From: Thermotogaceae bacterium
GTDB lineage: Bacteria; Thermotogota; Thermotogae; MWEM01
Length of the DNA stretch: 63,281 nucleotides
NCBI GenBank assembly: GCA_030445775.1
Contig: JASUTC010000003.1
Location: 1-63,281, forward strand
Direction: 5' to 3'
Shown here: positions 18,429-26,902 of the stretch, piece by piece
How the letters are laid out: every line of letters starts with the position of its first letter
Position numbering within the stretch: position 1 is the first letter of the stretch
Made by a program: the position numbers and the translations under genes
The notes under the pieces: model-generated
The model's database searches: none
Told to the model about the DNA's origin: nothing
Seen by the model: the letters and a program-made list of their open reading frames with translations, nothing else

Positions 18429-19622
18429 ATGAAGAAATTGTTATTAATCGTTTTGGTCGCAGCTATGATTTTTTCAACAGGTTTTAGTGCGGAAAATTCA
18501 ACAAACGGAATAACCGACGATTCAGTAAAAATCGGTACATTCCAAGCGCTTTCGGGAGCAGTAGCCTTTATTGGTGTTTCAATGAACAAAGGAATGGAAG
18601 CTTACTTTAACTGGATCAATGAAAATGGTGGTATCTACGGAAGAAAAATCGACCTGATTTCAGTTGACGACCAATTTGTTCCTTCAAAAACAGTCATCGA
18701 AGTAAAAAGACTTGTCGAACAGGACAAAGTATTTGCAATCGTTGGTGGCCTTGGAACACCTGGATGTCTCGCAGTTATGGACTATTTAAATGAAGGTGGG
18801 GTTCCATTTGTATACCAGGGAAGCGGTTCAAGCTTGCTATCTATACCTCCGAAAAAGTATATTTTCTCAGTACAGCCAAACTATTCCATTGAAGCACCCA
18901 TTGTTGGAAAATATCTTACCGAAGTGGCAAACAAAAAGAGAATCGGTATGATTTACAGAGCTGCTGAAGATGGAAAGGAAGCTTATGCTGCACTGAGGGC
19001 ATGGTTAAGGGAAAACGGAAAATCAGATATGTTGGTTAGAGCCATAGCCGTTGATCCTGCACAAACATCCTTTGACAATGAAATCATCAAAATGATGCAA
19101 TCCGGAGTCGATGCAGTTTACCTGTTAACCTTTACCGATCAGACGCCAAACATCCTGAAACAATCCAGAGATTATGGGTTTGAACCATTATTTGTTTCCT
19201 GCTATCCTAATGCTGAACCGAAACTTATTCAGTTAGCTGAAGGAGCCGCAGAAGGAATGGAAGCTATGGCCTGGGTTGATTTAAATGATCCTGAAGCTGA
19301 GAATTATTTAAAATATATGGATATTTTCCAGGCTACATATCCGGATGAAATTCCCGATGCTTATGCTGCAGCAGGATTTATAGCCGCTGAATTGTTCACT
19401 GAAGGACTTAGAAGAGCGGGAGAAAATCCAACCAGAGAATCTTTAGTCGAAGGCCTCGAAAGCTTGAACGGATGGCAAGGTATTATTACACCGATTATAA
19501 CTTATTATCCGTATGATCCTGAAAATGAAAAGGCCAGACTCGGTTTGAATGCCATGTATATCTTACGAGTTGAAGGAGATCAGATGCTAAAGGCAATTGA
19601 CTGGGTAAAAATGGGAGAATGA
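18429..19622 (+). CDS. Liv-type ABC transporter substrate-binding protein
   Basis: 397 aa periplasmic-binding-fold I protein (Peripla_BP_6). A signal peptide spans about 1-20 and lacks a lipobox Cys, so it is either released or retained by other means, notable if the organism has no outer membrane. Seen: VKIGTFQALSGAVAFIG, GRKIDLISVDDQFVPSKTV and the hinge FAIVGGLGTPGC. The ligand pocket of LivJ-type proteins binds the amino-acid ammonium with Asp/Glu and carboxylate with Ser/Thr; I cannot tell whether those contacts remain. The neighbouring acyl-CoA genes suggest a carboxylate or ester rather than leucine. Strong ribosome site (AAGGAGG). Followed by a hairpin that probably limits read-through. 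Confidence 0.9.
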   Translation: MKKLLLIVLVAAMIFSTGFSAENSTNGITDDSVKIGTFQALSGAVAFIGVSMNKGMEAYFNWINENGGIYGRKIDLISVDDQFVPSKTVIEVKRLVEQDKVFAIVGGLGTPGCLAVMDYLNEGGVPFVYQGSGSSLLSIPPKKYIFSVQPNYSIEAPIVGKYLTEVANKKRIGMIYRAAEDGKEAYAALRAWLRENGKSDMLVRAIAVDPAQTSFDNEIIKMMQSGVDAVYLLTFTDQTPNILKQSRDYGFEPLFVSCYPNAEPKLIQLAEGAAEGMEAMAWVDLNDPEAENYLKYMDIFQATYPDEIPDAYAAAGFIAAELFTEGLRRAGENPTRESLVEGLESLNGWQGIITPIITYYPYDPENEKARLGLNAMYILRVEGDQMLKAIDWVKMGE

Positions 19623-19637
19623 TCAATTAACTATTTT

Positions 19638-19675
19638 GGGATTCGGTGTTCGAACCGAATCCCATTACTTTTTTT
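19638..19675 (+). terminator. Intra-operon terminator/attenuator between binding protein and ATPase genes
   Basis: A perfect 10-bp stem GGGATTCGGT / ACCGAATCCC (19638-19647 with 19654-19663), a 6-base loop, then ATTAC and a run of seven T. It should end a share of transcripts after the binding-protein gene, giving more binding protein than membrane parts, a common arrangement for ABC importers. Confidence 0.8.
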
Positions 19676-19705
19676 ATTTATTTTGTTGTTGGCAGGTGAT
19701 AAGGT

Positions 19706-20473
19706 ATGGGTTTAATGGAAGTCAGAGAAGTAACGGTAAGATTTGGAGGTCTCATTGCAGCCTCTGAAATCACCATGGATATAGAAGAAGGAACCATTCA
19801 TTCGTTGATTGGCCCCAACGGGGCTGGAAAAACAACCTTGTTTAACGTAATCACAAGAGTAATTGACCCAAACATCGGCGATGTTCTTTTTAATGGGGAA
19901 AGTTTGTTGAAATCAAAACCTCATGAGATTATAAAAAGCGGAATTGCCAGAACATTCCAAAATCTTGAAATCTTTAAATTGATGACGGTGAGGGACAATT
20001 TTCTAGTTGGGGAACATGTGAATATAGATACTAAATTAACCGCTGAAATGTTTCAAACAAAACATATCCAAACTGAAGAAGCCAATTCAAACACTAAGGC
20101 CGTTCAAATAGCTGAGTTTTTGGGGTTAAAGAATAGATTGAACAGTCTAACCGGAATGCTCCCATATGGATTGCAAAAGATGGTGGAAATCGGAAGGGCA
20201 TTGATTTCTTCTCCAAAACTATTGCTTTTGGATGAACCAGCAGCAGGCTTAAACCCTTCAGAAACCCATTTCCTAAAGGAAGTTATCAGGGAAATCAAAT
20301 CCCAGGGTGTGACCATATTGCTTGTGGAGCATGATATGTCGTTGGTCATGGATATATCAGATTACATTACGGTCATGAATTTCGGAAAGAAGATTGCTGA
20401 AGGGATGCCTGATCAGATTAAAAACGATCCTGAAGTCATCAAGGCCTATTTGGGGGAGAGCAAATATGCTTAA
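19706..20473 (+). CDS. Liv-type ABC transporter ATP-binding protein (LivG-like)
   Basis: 255 aa. Walker A GPNGAGKTT, Q-loop FQNLEIF, Walker B LLLLDEPAAGLNP, H-loop VEHDM. The signature is LPYGLQKMVEIGRAL instead of LSYGQQR, as commonly varied in LivG. The inserted helical segment after the Q-loop (about 95-130) is typical of LivG and longer than in LivF. It energises import together with the LivF-like protein. Start ATG at 19706 after the hairpin; the weak ribosome site GCAGGTGAT lies just upstream. Its last 8 bases overlap the next gene. Confidence 0.93.
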   Translation: MGLMEVREVTVRFGGLIAASEITMDIEEGTIHSLIGPNGAGKTTLFNVITRVIDPNIGDVLFNGESLLKSKPHEIIKSGIARTFQNLEIFKLMTVRDNFLVGEHVNIDTKLTAEMFQTKHIQTEEANSNTKAVQIAEFLGLKNRLNSLTGMLPYGLQKMVEIGRALISSPKLLLLDEPAAGLNPSETHFLKEVIREIKSQGVTILLVEHDMSLVMDISDYITVMNFGKKIAEGMPDQIKNDPEVIKAYLGESKYA

Positions 20474-21170
20474 ACTAAACGATGTTAAACTCAAATACGG
20501 ATATGTTGAAGCACTTAAGGGGATTAACCTTGAGGTCAAAGAAGGATCCATCACCGCTTTACTTGGTGCCAATGGTGCAGGAAAATCAACAACACTTCGT
20601 GCCATATCCGGGCTTAATCACATTTATTCCGGAGAAATCATCTTTTTAGACCAGGTAATTCAAAATCGTTCAACCGATTATATTGTCAAGCAGGGCATCA
20701 TCCATTGCCCGGAGGGCAGAAAACTTTTTCCCGATCTTTCTGTCTATGAAAATCTTTTAACAGGGGCTTATGTGTTAACGGATAAAGAAAGAGTGAAAGA
20801 AAATCTTGAACGTGTTTATACTCTTTTCCCCATTCTTAACGAAAGAAGAAAACAAATGGCCGGAACACTCTCCGGTGGGGAGCAACAAATGCTTGCAGTT
20901 GGAAGATCACTTATGGCTGATCCGAAATTGTTAATGCTTGATGAACCCTCTCTCGGACTGGCTCCGATCATATTTGAACAAATCTTTGATACCTTAATTG
21001 AATTAAAAAAAGCCGGGACGACTATCTTTCTGGTGGAACAAAATGCGAATGCCGCATTACACATATCAGACTATGCTTATATCTTAGAAGTTGGAAAAAT
21101 ACCTCTGGAAGGTCCTGCTTCGGAGTTGTTGAAAAATGATCAAGTCAAACAGAAATATCTGGGGGGATAG
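20466..21170 (+). CDS. Liv-type ABC transporter ATP-binding protein (LivF-like)
   Basis: 234 aa; ATG at 20466 overlapping the LivG-like gene by 8 bases, with GGGGGAG just upstream. An in-frame start 72 bases earlier is rejected because the family begins near MLKLNDVKLKYG. Walker A GANGAGKST, PEGRKLFPDLSV segment specific to LivF, signature LSGGEQQMLAVGRSL, Walker B LLMLDEPSLGLAP and H-loop VEQN are all intact. Confidence 0.94.
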   Translation: MLKLNDVKLKYGYVEALKGINLEVKEGSITALLGANGAGKSTTLRAISGLNHIYSGEIIFLDQVIQNRSTDYIVKQGIIHCPEGRKLFPDLSVYENLLTGAYVLTDKERVKENLERVYTLFPILNERRKQMAGTLSGGEQQMLAVGRSLMADPKLLMLDEPSLGLAPIIFEQIFDTLIELKKAGTTIFLVEQNANAALHISDYAYILEVGKIPLEGPASELLKNDQVKQKYLGG

Positions 21171-21178
21171 GTGATATC

Positions 21179-22054
21179 ATGCAGCAATTAATATTGGGAT
21201 TAAGAGATGGAAGTTTATTTGCGTTGGTTGCTCTGGGTCTTGTTATCATCCACAGGACAACCGGTGTCTTGAATTTTGCTTACGGACATATGGGAATGTT
21301 TGCCGCCTATATTACATTCTCCTGTTATGCCTTCTTTGGATTTCCGCTGTTGTTGGCGATTTTTATGGGGCTTTTATTTGCCGTTATATTGGGAATGTTG
21401 ACAGAGAAATTCCTGTTACGCCCCATCAGAAACCTCTCTAATTCGTCGATGCTCATCATCACGTTGGGAATGCTCATGACTTTGGAAGGGACAGCCCTTT
21501 GGATCTGGAAACAAGATACCCGACAACTTCCAAATTTGATTAATGGTAAGCCTTTAATTGTCAACCTTGGCGAAACATTCTTGGTTATTACACAACAGGA
21601 TTTGTTGATTTTCATCTTAACGGCCATTATTGTTTTCGGGACCTTTTTTTATCTGAAATACACAAAAGTAGGACTGGCGGTCAGGGCATCTTCGCAAAAC
21701 GAAGAAGCTGCCAAACTTATGGGAATACCCGTTGGTGGTGTTTACGGATTTGCCTGGGGTTTTGGAGTTGCTTTAAGTGCTTTGGCAGCTATACTGGCAG
21801 CACCAAAAACATATGTACATCCAAATATGATGGTAGATCTTCAAATACAAGGCCTCACCGCAGCTGTTCTTGGTGGATTTGACAGTTTGCCGGGAGCAAT
21901 TGTAGGTGGTTTATTGCTTGGCGTCATTGAACAATTTGTTGGAGAATGGATCTCAGCGGAGTTGAAACTTGCAGTGGCTTTAATCATCATTATCGTTCTA
22001 CTGTTGATTAAGCCTTCAGGTATTTTAGGTAGATCATCCAAGAGGAGGGTATGA
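21179..22054 (+). CDS. Liv-type ABC transporter permease (LivH-like)
   Basis: 291 aa integral membrane protein with about eight hydrophobic segments. Family features: LILGLRDGSLFALVALGL at the N-terminus, the LNFAYGHMGMF motif, RPIRNLS and the coupling loop RASSQNEEAAKLMGIPV, and the late GGFDSLPGAIVGG motif. It pairs with the LivM-like half to form the import channel. Start ATG at 21179 with GGGGGGATAGG upstream; the stop overlaps the next ATG (ATGA). Confidence 0.94.
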   Translation: MQQLILGLRDGSLFALVALGLVIIHRTTGVLNFAYGHMGMFAAYITFSCYAFFGFPLLLAIFMGLLFAVILGMLTEKFLLRPIRNLSNSSMLIITLGMLMTLEGTALWIWKQDTRQLPNLINGKPLIVNLGETFLVITQQDLLIFILTAIIVFGTFFYLKYTKVGLAVRASSQNEEAAKLMGIPVGGVYGFAWGFGVALSALAAILAAPKTYVHPNMMVDLQIQGLTAAVLGGFDSLPGAIVGGLLLGVIEQFVGEWISAELKLAVALIIIIVLLLIKPSGILGRSSKRRV

Positions 22055-23829
22055 TTATGAAAAACATGAAAAATTTTATACTCTTTGCAGCCGTTCTAGC
22101 CATTTTACCCCTTCTCTTTTTAAATCAGACCTTTTTAATCAGTATTTTTTCTCAGGTGTTGATCTTTTCGATCGCCGCTTTGGGATTGAATGTGTTAATT
22201 GGCTATGCCGGACAAATTTCCATTGGTCATGCCGCTTTTATGGCATTAGGTGCCTATCTGTCAGCTGTACTGACTAAGAATTTTAATTTCCCGTTTTTGA
22301 TAACCATCTTTTTGGCGGGAGGGTTTTCCGGACTCTTTGGTTTGATTCTGGGTTTTCCGGCCTTAAGATTAAAGGGTTTTTATCTCGCCATCGCAACCAT
22401 GGCCTTTGGTGTTGCAGTTGAAAAAATTGTGGCAGCGAGTGATTTTCTGGGAGGCCATACCGGAATGACCAATGTACCCAACCCGGATCTTTTTGGCATC
22501 ACGATTTCCACAGATTTGGGGAAATATTATCTCATCGCCGTCATTACCATTATCTTATTCATCTTTGCTCAAAATCTAATGAAATCCAAAACAGGTAGAG
22601 CTTTTAAAGCCATACGAGAAAGTGAATTTGCAGCCAGATCTTCGGGGATTAACATTTCAAAGTACAAGTTGATCGCCTTTATCATAAGTGCAGTTTACGG
22701 CGGTATTGCCGGAGCACTGTATGCTCACACCATCAATTATATTGCTCCAACCGATTTTGCACTGGGTTTGTCCATCAATCTGTTGGCAATGATCGTCGTG
22801 GGTGGATTGGCTTCCCTTTCCGGAAATGTCATCGGTACTATTTTGATGGTTGCCATTCCTTTCTTTTTCAGTAGAAGCAATGTACCCATGTCGATTATTT
22901 TTGGTGTCATGCTGATTGTTGTTGTTCTGTTCTTCCCAAGAGGACTTAGCTATGCCTTATATATCTTCCAATGGAAATACCTTTGGAGACCCTATGTATG
23001 GATCAGAAAAAAGATTAGAATACTGCGATTTAAGGAGGAAAAATCAATGTTTGTTAACCTGGGTGATAAAAAAATCCATTATGAAACCGGAGGAAATCCT
23101 TCCGGAGAACCTCTGTTCATGGTCCATGGTAATTTTGCTTCGTGGAGATGGTACGAACCTGCCTTGAACAGATTGAAAGATACTCATTTCAGAGGAATCG
23201 CCGTTGATCTACCGGGTTTTGGCGATTCAAGCAACCCTGAAAGAGAAATCACCATTGAAAATTATGCCAAAGAATTGGAAGGATTTATCAACACCTTCAA
23301 TCTGAAAAAGATCAATTTAGTGGGTCATTCTCTCGGTGGTGCGGTATGCTTACGATATGCATTGAACAACCCGGATAAAATCAACCGTTTGTTGTTGATC
23401 GACTCGGCACCTGCGGATGGATTGATTACACCGGAGGAATACTATCCCGTCCTGAATTCCTATCAACATAATCGCGGACTTCTCAAGCTTGCATTGTCAG
23501 GCATGTTTCCTTCAAATGACCCGGACAAAATGCTAAACAAATTAACCGATGATGCCTTGTTGATGGATCCAAGGGCATTCTCGGGTAACGCCAGGGCTTT
23601 GGAAAAATACAATTATCTTGATGAACTATCAAAATTAAAAGCTCCGGTTTTATTCCTGGTGGGTGAAAAAGACACACTGATAACTGAGTCACTTTTAAAA
23701 CCAACGGCTGATCGTCTGCCTAATGCCGAAATAAAAGTCTTGGATAATGCTGGGCATGCGGTGAACGTTGAAGATCCTGAACGATTCATCAACATTCTGA
23801 AAGATTTTTTCGGAGGTAAAGAGGCATGA
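22051..23829 (+). CDS. LivM-like permease fused to an alpha/beta hydrolase
   Basis: 592 aa. Residues 1 to about 305 are a LivM permease: LNVLIGYAGQISIGHAAFMA, RESEFAARSSGINI coupling loop, GGLASLSGNVIGT. After the usual LivM end (FFPRGL) there is a basic linker of about 25 residues and then a complete alpha/beta hydrolase from Met 333: oxyanion strand MVHGN, nucleophile elbow GHSLGG (Ser about 427), acid in GEKDTLIT, and base in NAGHAV. There is no stop between them. The hydrolase ATG (23047) keeps its own AAGGAGG, so both a fusion and a free hydrolase may be made. LivM C-termini face the cytoplasm, which would place the hydrolase at the inner mouth of the importer. A single-base error joining two genes cannot be excluded. 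Confidence 0.88.
   Translation: MIMKNMKNFILFAAVLAILPLLFLNQTFLISIFSQVLIFSIAALGLNVLIGYAGQISIGHAAFMALGAYLSAVLTKNFNFPFLITIFLAGGFSGLFGLILGFPALRLKGFYLAIATMAFGVAVEKIVAASDFLGGHTGMTNVPNPDLFGITISTDLGKYYLIAVITIILFIFAQNLMKSKTGRAFKAIRESEFAARSSGINISKYKLIAFIISAVYGGIAGALYAHTINYIAPTDFALGLSINLLAMIVVGGLASLSGNVIGTILMVAIPFFFSRSNVPMSIIFGVMLIVVVLFFPRGLSYALYIFQWKYLWRPYVWIRKKIRILRFKEEKSMFVNLGDKKIHYETGGNPSGEPLFMVHGNFASWRWYEPALNRLKDTHFRGIAVDLPGFGDSSNPEREITIENYAKELEGFINTFNLKKINLVGHSLGGAVCLRYALNNPDKINRLLLIDSAPADGLITPEEYYPVLNSYQHNRGLLKLALSGMFPSNDPDKMLNKLTDDALLMDPRAFSGNARALEKYNYLDELSKLKAPVLFLVGEKDTLITESLLKPTADRLPNAEIKVLDNAGHAVNVEDPERFINILKDFFGGKEA
23032..23049 (+). promoter_or_regulatory. Internal ribosome binding site and ATG of the hydrolase domain
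   Basis: AAGGAGG at 23032-23038, 8 bases before an ATG at 23047 that is in frame with the LivM-like reading frame (332 codons in). The spacing and strength match the best initiation sites in this window. Confidence 0.7.
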
Positions 23830-24632
23830 ACCTTGAATTAACAAATGGCGGAAAAATATATTACGAAACCTATGGGCAACAAGGTCCATGGGTGGTTTTT
23901 CTCAACGGAATCATGATGAGTACCGCCAGTTGGGAGGGTTTTAAAGAGTCGATATCAAAGGATAATCGCCTGTTGTTGATGGACTTTCGGGATCAGGGAA
24001 ATTCCAGTAAAATCGAGAATCAAGATTATACATGGAAACTACACGTTAACGATCTTTTGGAATTGCTGGATCATCTGAAAATCGATCAAATCCACATGTT
24101 AGGTGTTTCATACGGGGGACAAGTTGCCCTTGAATTCACAAGAGAACATCAGGACCGATTGGCTTCACTGCTCTTGGTAAATGTGACTCCCAAAGTATCT
24201 CGTTTCTTACAAGCGATTAGTGATTCATGGGAGTTAGCGGCCAAGTTAAACAGTGGATCGGATTTTTTTACCATCGCCATTCCACCCATCTATTCAGATG
24301 TATTCTATGAAGAGCAGTACGACTGGCTTCAAAAAAGGCAAGATATCTTCGAAAAAATGCTGACAAAAGAATGGTTTGAGGGTTTCACCAGATTGTCAAA
24401 AAGCGCGAAGGATTTTGATTGCTCGGATCTTATCAGCAAAATCAAAGTTCCAACACTTGTTCTAAGTGCTGAAAAGGACATTCTCACACCTGCTGAGAAA
24501 ATGAATGAAATGGCCTCTCAAATAAAAGATTCTGTCTATCTACAAATCCCCAATGCGGGTCATGCAGCCTTTTATGAAAAACAAAAGGCATTCTTAACAG
24601 CAGTAAAAGGCTTCCTTTCCATAAATAAATAA
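23826..24632 (+). CDS. Alpha/beta hydrolase, last gene of the Liv/acyl-CoA cluster
   Basis: 268 aa, ATG overlapping the previous stop (ATGA) with GGAGGTAAAGAGG upstream. Nucleophile elbow GVSYGG (Ser about 96), acid in SAEKDILTP, base His in NAGHAAF; the oxyanion strand reads FLNGIMMS instead of HG. It is clearly a paralogue-like partner of the hydrolase domain fused to LivM but shares only the fold motifs. Likely a cytoplasmic esterase, lactonase or thioesterase of the imported compound; the substrate is unknown. Confidence 0.88.
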   Translation: MNLELTNGGKIYYETYGQQGPWVVFLNGIMMSTASWEGFKESISKDNRLLLMDFRDQGNSSKIENQDYTWKLHVNDLLELLDHLKIDQIHMLGVSYGGQVALEFTREHQDRLASLLLVNVTPKVSRFLQAISDSWELAAKLNSGSDFFTIAIPPIYSDVFYEEQYDWLQKRQDIFEKMLTKEWFEGFTRLSKSAKDFDCSDLISKIKVPTLVLSAEKDILTPAEKMNEMASQIKDSVYLQIPNAGHAAFYEKQKAFLTAVKGFLSINK

Positions 24633-24647
24633 CCAGCCAAAAATTAG

Positions 24648-24671
24648 GCCCGCTTATGCGGGCTTTTTTTT
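24648..24671. terminator. Terminator closing the acyl-CoA/Liv cluster, possibly bidirectional
   Basis: GCCCGC-TTAT-GCGGGC followed by eight T on the plus strand. On the minus strand the same stem is followed by TAATTTTT and it touches the stop codon of the thioredoxin-rhodanese gene, so it may serve both units. Confidence 0.9.
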
Positions 24672-25734
24672 ATTTCACAAAATCCGAATACCCTCCCGGA
24701 TAATGGTAAATGTACTCAAAGCCAAGATCAGTCATCACTTTAACAGCCGTTATGCTTCTGCCACCGCTCTTGCAATAGACCAAATAGACCCCATTCTTAT
24801 CCATAGATTTAACTCTTTCCTCAAATTCCTCCGAGAGAATGTTGATATTAATGGCGCCTGCTATATGCCCTTCGTCGTATTCTTGAGGGGTTCTTACATC
24901 CAGGATAACCAGTTCTTCCTCTTCTAACAAAAGTTCTTGGACTTGACTTTTATTCACATCAGTCCAAAATCCCACGGGGGTCGTCTCGACTTTTTCTTCC
25001 GTTTGAGTTTCAACACGATGGTAATCTCCCAGCTCTCCTTCATATACATAGACATTTTTAAGGATGGGAGCTTGATCATCCAAAAAGTTTTTAACAGAGT
25101 TGAAAGTTGCTTGTTCGATGATATAATAATCTAAGGGGTTCAATTCATCATAGGATTCTTTAAAGTGTTCAAAGGAGAAGACCTTTATATTGGGTAAAGT
25201 TTCCAAAAACAATTTTGCCGTTTCCATATCCTCTATGAGCTTTAACACTTGACCTTTTGGTCTTTGGTATAACGGGTTGAGTGTCTTGATGGTCTCGAGT
25301 AAAAAGTCGGTCTCATAAAAACCTTGAAGGCGGTTTACGTAATTGCCGTTTTTATCAAAAAAAATCATTGTGGGCGTTCTACTAACTGAAAAATCTTTAA
25401 AGATCGTTGAATAGGGATAATTTTCTGCCTTTTCATCATTTATAGGAAATCTACCAAAATAAATGGGAACAGGATTAATATCCACAATAATAAACCTTTC
25501 TTTTAGAAAAGTAGCTGTCTTTTTATCTGAAAGGGTTTTTTCCTTTAAATCCACACAATCATGACAGCTTTTGATACTGAATAATATGATAAGTGGTTTT
25601 TCAGTTAATTGAGAAAGAGTATAAGCCTCGTTCAATTTGTTATCAATGACATAATCTGAATAAGTCAGCCCGAAAGAAAAAACGAATAACAATAATCCTA
25701 TCATTAATAAAATCTGCTTTTTTGTTAAAATCAT
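24670..25734 (-). CDS. Membrane-anchored thioredoxin-like / rhodanese fusion
   Basis: 354 aa, ATG at 25734 behind AAAGGAG. An N-terminal hydrophobic segment (about 7-25) acts as a signal or anchor. Next is a thioredoxin-like domain with a SCHDC redox pair (SIKSCHDCVDL) and the cis-Pro segment SRTPTMIFF, of the SoxW/thioredoxin_2 type. A middle region (about 155-250) is unassigned. The C-terminus is a rhodanese domain: ILDVRTPQEYDEGHIAGAIN and the active loop YCKSGGRS with catalytic Cys. It suggests outside-facing thiol or sulfane-sulfur handling. Last gene of a minus-strand operon, 11 bases after the GNAT gene. I know of no named family with exactly this order. Confidence 0.85.
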   Translation of the reverse strand: MILTKKQILLMIGLLLFVFSFGLTYSDYVIDNKLNEAYTLSQLTEKPLIILFSIKSCHDCVDLKEKTLSDKKTATFLKERFIIVDINPVPIYFGRFPINDEKAENYPYSTIFKDFSVSRTPTMIFFDKNGNYVNRLQGFYETDFLLETIKTLNPLYQRPKGQVLKLIEDMETAKLFLETLPNIKVFSFEHFKESYDELNPLDYYIIEQATFNSVKNFLDDQAPILKNVYVYEGELGDYHRVETQTEEKVETTPVGFWTDVNKSQVQELLLEEEELVILDVRTPQEYDEGHIAGAININILSEEFEERVKSMDKNGVYLVYCKSGGRSITAVKVMTDLGFEYIYHYPGGYSDFVK

Positions 25735-25745
25735 ACAATTCTCCT

Positions 25746-26198
25746 TTAATCAATCATCATTTTTAGTGTTATTGTACTAATCTCAAATCCAAAGTCCCTG
25801 TAAAAATCAACGACTTGTTCATTGCCTGCAGCAACCTTTAAATTAATTTCATCTACATTCTCATTTACCAGCCATTTTATAGAATCACTGATGAATTGTT
25901 TACCAACCCCCTTTTTTCTGTATTCGGGCTCTACATAAATAGATTCAATTTCACCTTCATGATCGGTTTTCCCGGTTATACAATAACCTATCAAGTTCTC
26001 TTCATCCTTCGCTGTTAGAATTAAGAGTTTTTCTTTGTTTAGAAGAGCATCTTTCCTGTATTCAAATGAAAATTGTTGAAATCTCTTCTTAAAATGAACG
26101 GATTGGGCTTTATGATGCTCGTTTAAAGCTTCCCAAAGAGGCTTAACCACATCTATCCGTTCTTTTTCTAAAACCTCTATAATAATTTTTTTCTTCAT
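25746..26198 (-). CDS. GNAT-family N-acetyltransferase
   Basis: 150 aa single GNAT domain: YVEPEYRKKGVGKQFISDSI (acetyl-CoA loop R-x-x-G-V-G) and the FYRDFGFEI end motif. ATG at 26198 with GAGGT. Two bases separate it from the upstream ATPase gene. The acceptor is unknown. Confidence 0.88.
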   Translation of the reverse strand: MKKKIIIEVLEKERIDVVKPLWEALNEHHKAQSVHFKKRFQQFSFEYRKDALLNKEKLLILTAKDEENLIGYCITGKTDHEGEIESIYVEPEYRKKGVGKQFISDSIKWLVNENVDEINLKVAAGNEQVVDFYRDFGFEISTITLKMMID

Positions 26199-26200
26199 TA

Positions 26201-26902
26201 TTAAACCTCAATAAAATTATTAACATCCATTTTGATTTTCCCATCTTTCAATTCGATTATCCGATCTGCCATTTGAGCCACTCTTTGATCATGAGTAACC
26301 AATATAAAAGTCGTCTTAAACTCTTTATTTATTTCTCTCAATAAATAATATACGGTTTGTGTGTTTTCAGAATCCAAGTTTCCCGTTGGTTCATCTGCTA
26401 AAACAATAGGTGGATTGTTAATCAGGGAACGAGCTATGGCCGTTCGCTGTTGCTGTCCACCTGAGATATTCGTTGAAGGTTTGTCCTTTACATCTTTAAG
26501 CCCCATCTTCTCCATCAAATAATTGGCCTTGTCAATGATTTCATTTGGAGGATTCATGTTATTCATCCAGTAAGGCATTAGGACGTTTTCATAGGCTGTA
26601 AATTCGGGGAGCAGATAATGAAATTGAAAGATAAACCCGATGGTTTTGTTTCTTATGGTAGAAAGCTCTTTTTGATTTTTTTTGGTGATGTCGATTCCGT
26701 CAATCACAACCTTTCCGGAGGTTGGGTTGTCCAAGGCACCGATGATGTTCAGCAAGGTGCTTTTTCCGCTTCCGGACTGACCAATGATGGCGTTAAATGA
26801 ACCTCTCTCAAATTCCAAATCCAAATCAAACAACGCTTGTGTTTTTACTACTGTTCCGTATATTTTATTCACCTTTTCAAGTTGAAGTACGGTGTTATCC
26901 AT
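26201..26902 (-). CDS. ABC transporter ATPase, LolD/MacB type
   Basis: 233 aa. Walker [11 protein letters not shown]-loop [10 protein letters not shown], signature [15 protein letters not shown], Walker [18 protein letters not shown] and H-loop VTHDQ. Family members act with FtsX-fold permeases in mechanotransmission or lipoprotein/lipid handling rather than simple import. It overlaps the permease gene by 8 bases. The GNAT gene follows. Confidence 0.94.
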   Translation of the reverse strand: MDNTVLQLEKVNKIYGTVVKTQALFDLDLEFERGSFNAIIGQSGSGKSTLLNIIGALDNPTSGKVVIDGIDITKKNQKELSTIRNKTIGFIFQFHYLLPEFTAYENVLMPYWMNNMNPPNEIIDKANYLMEKMGLKDVKDKPSTNISGGQQQRTAIARSLINNPPIVLADEPTGNLDSENTQTVYYLLREINKEFKTTFILVTHDQRVAQMADRIIELKDGKIKMDVNNFIEV

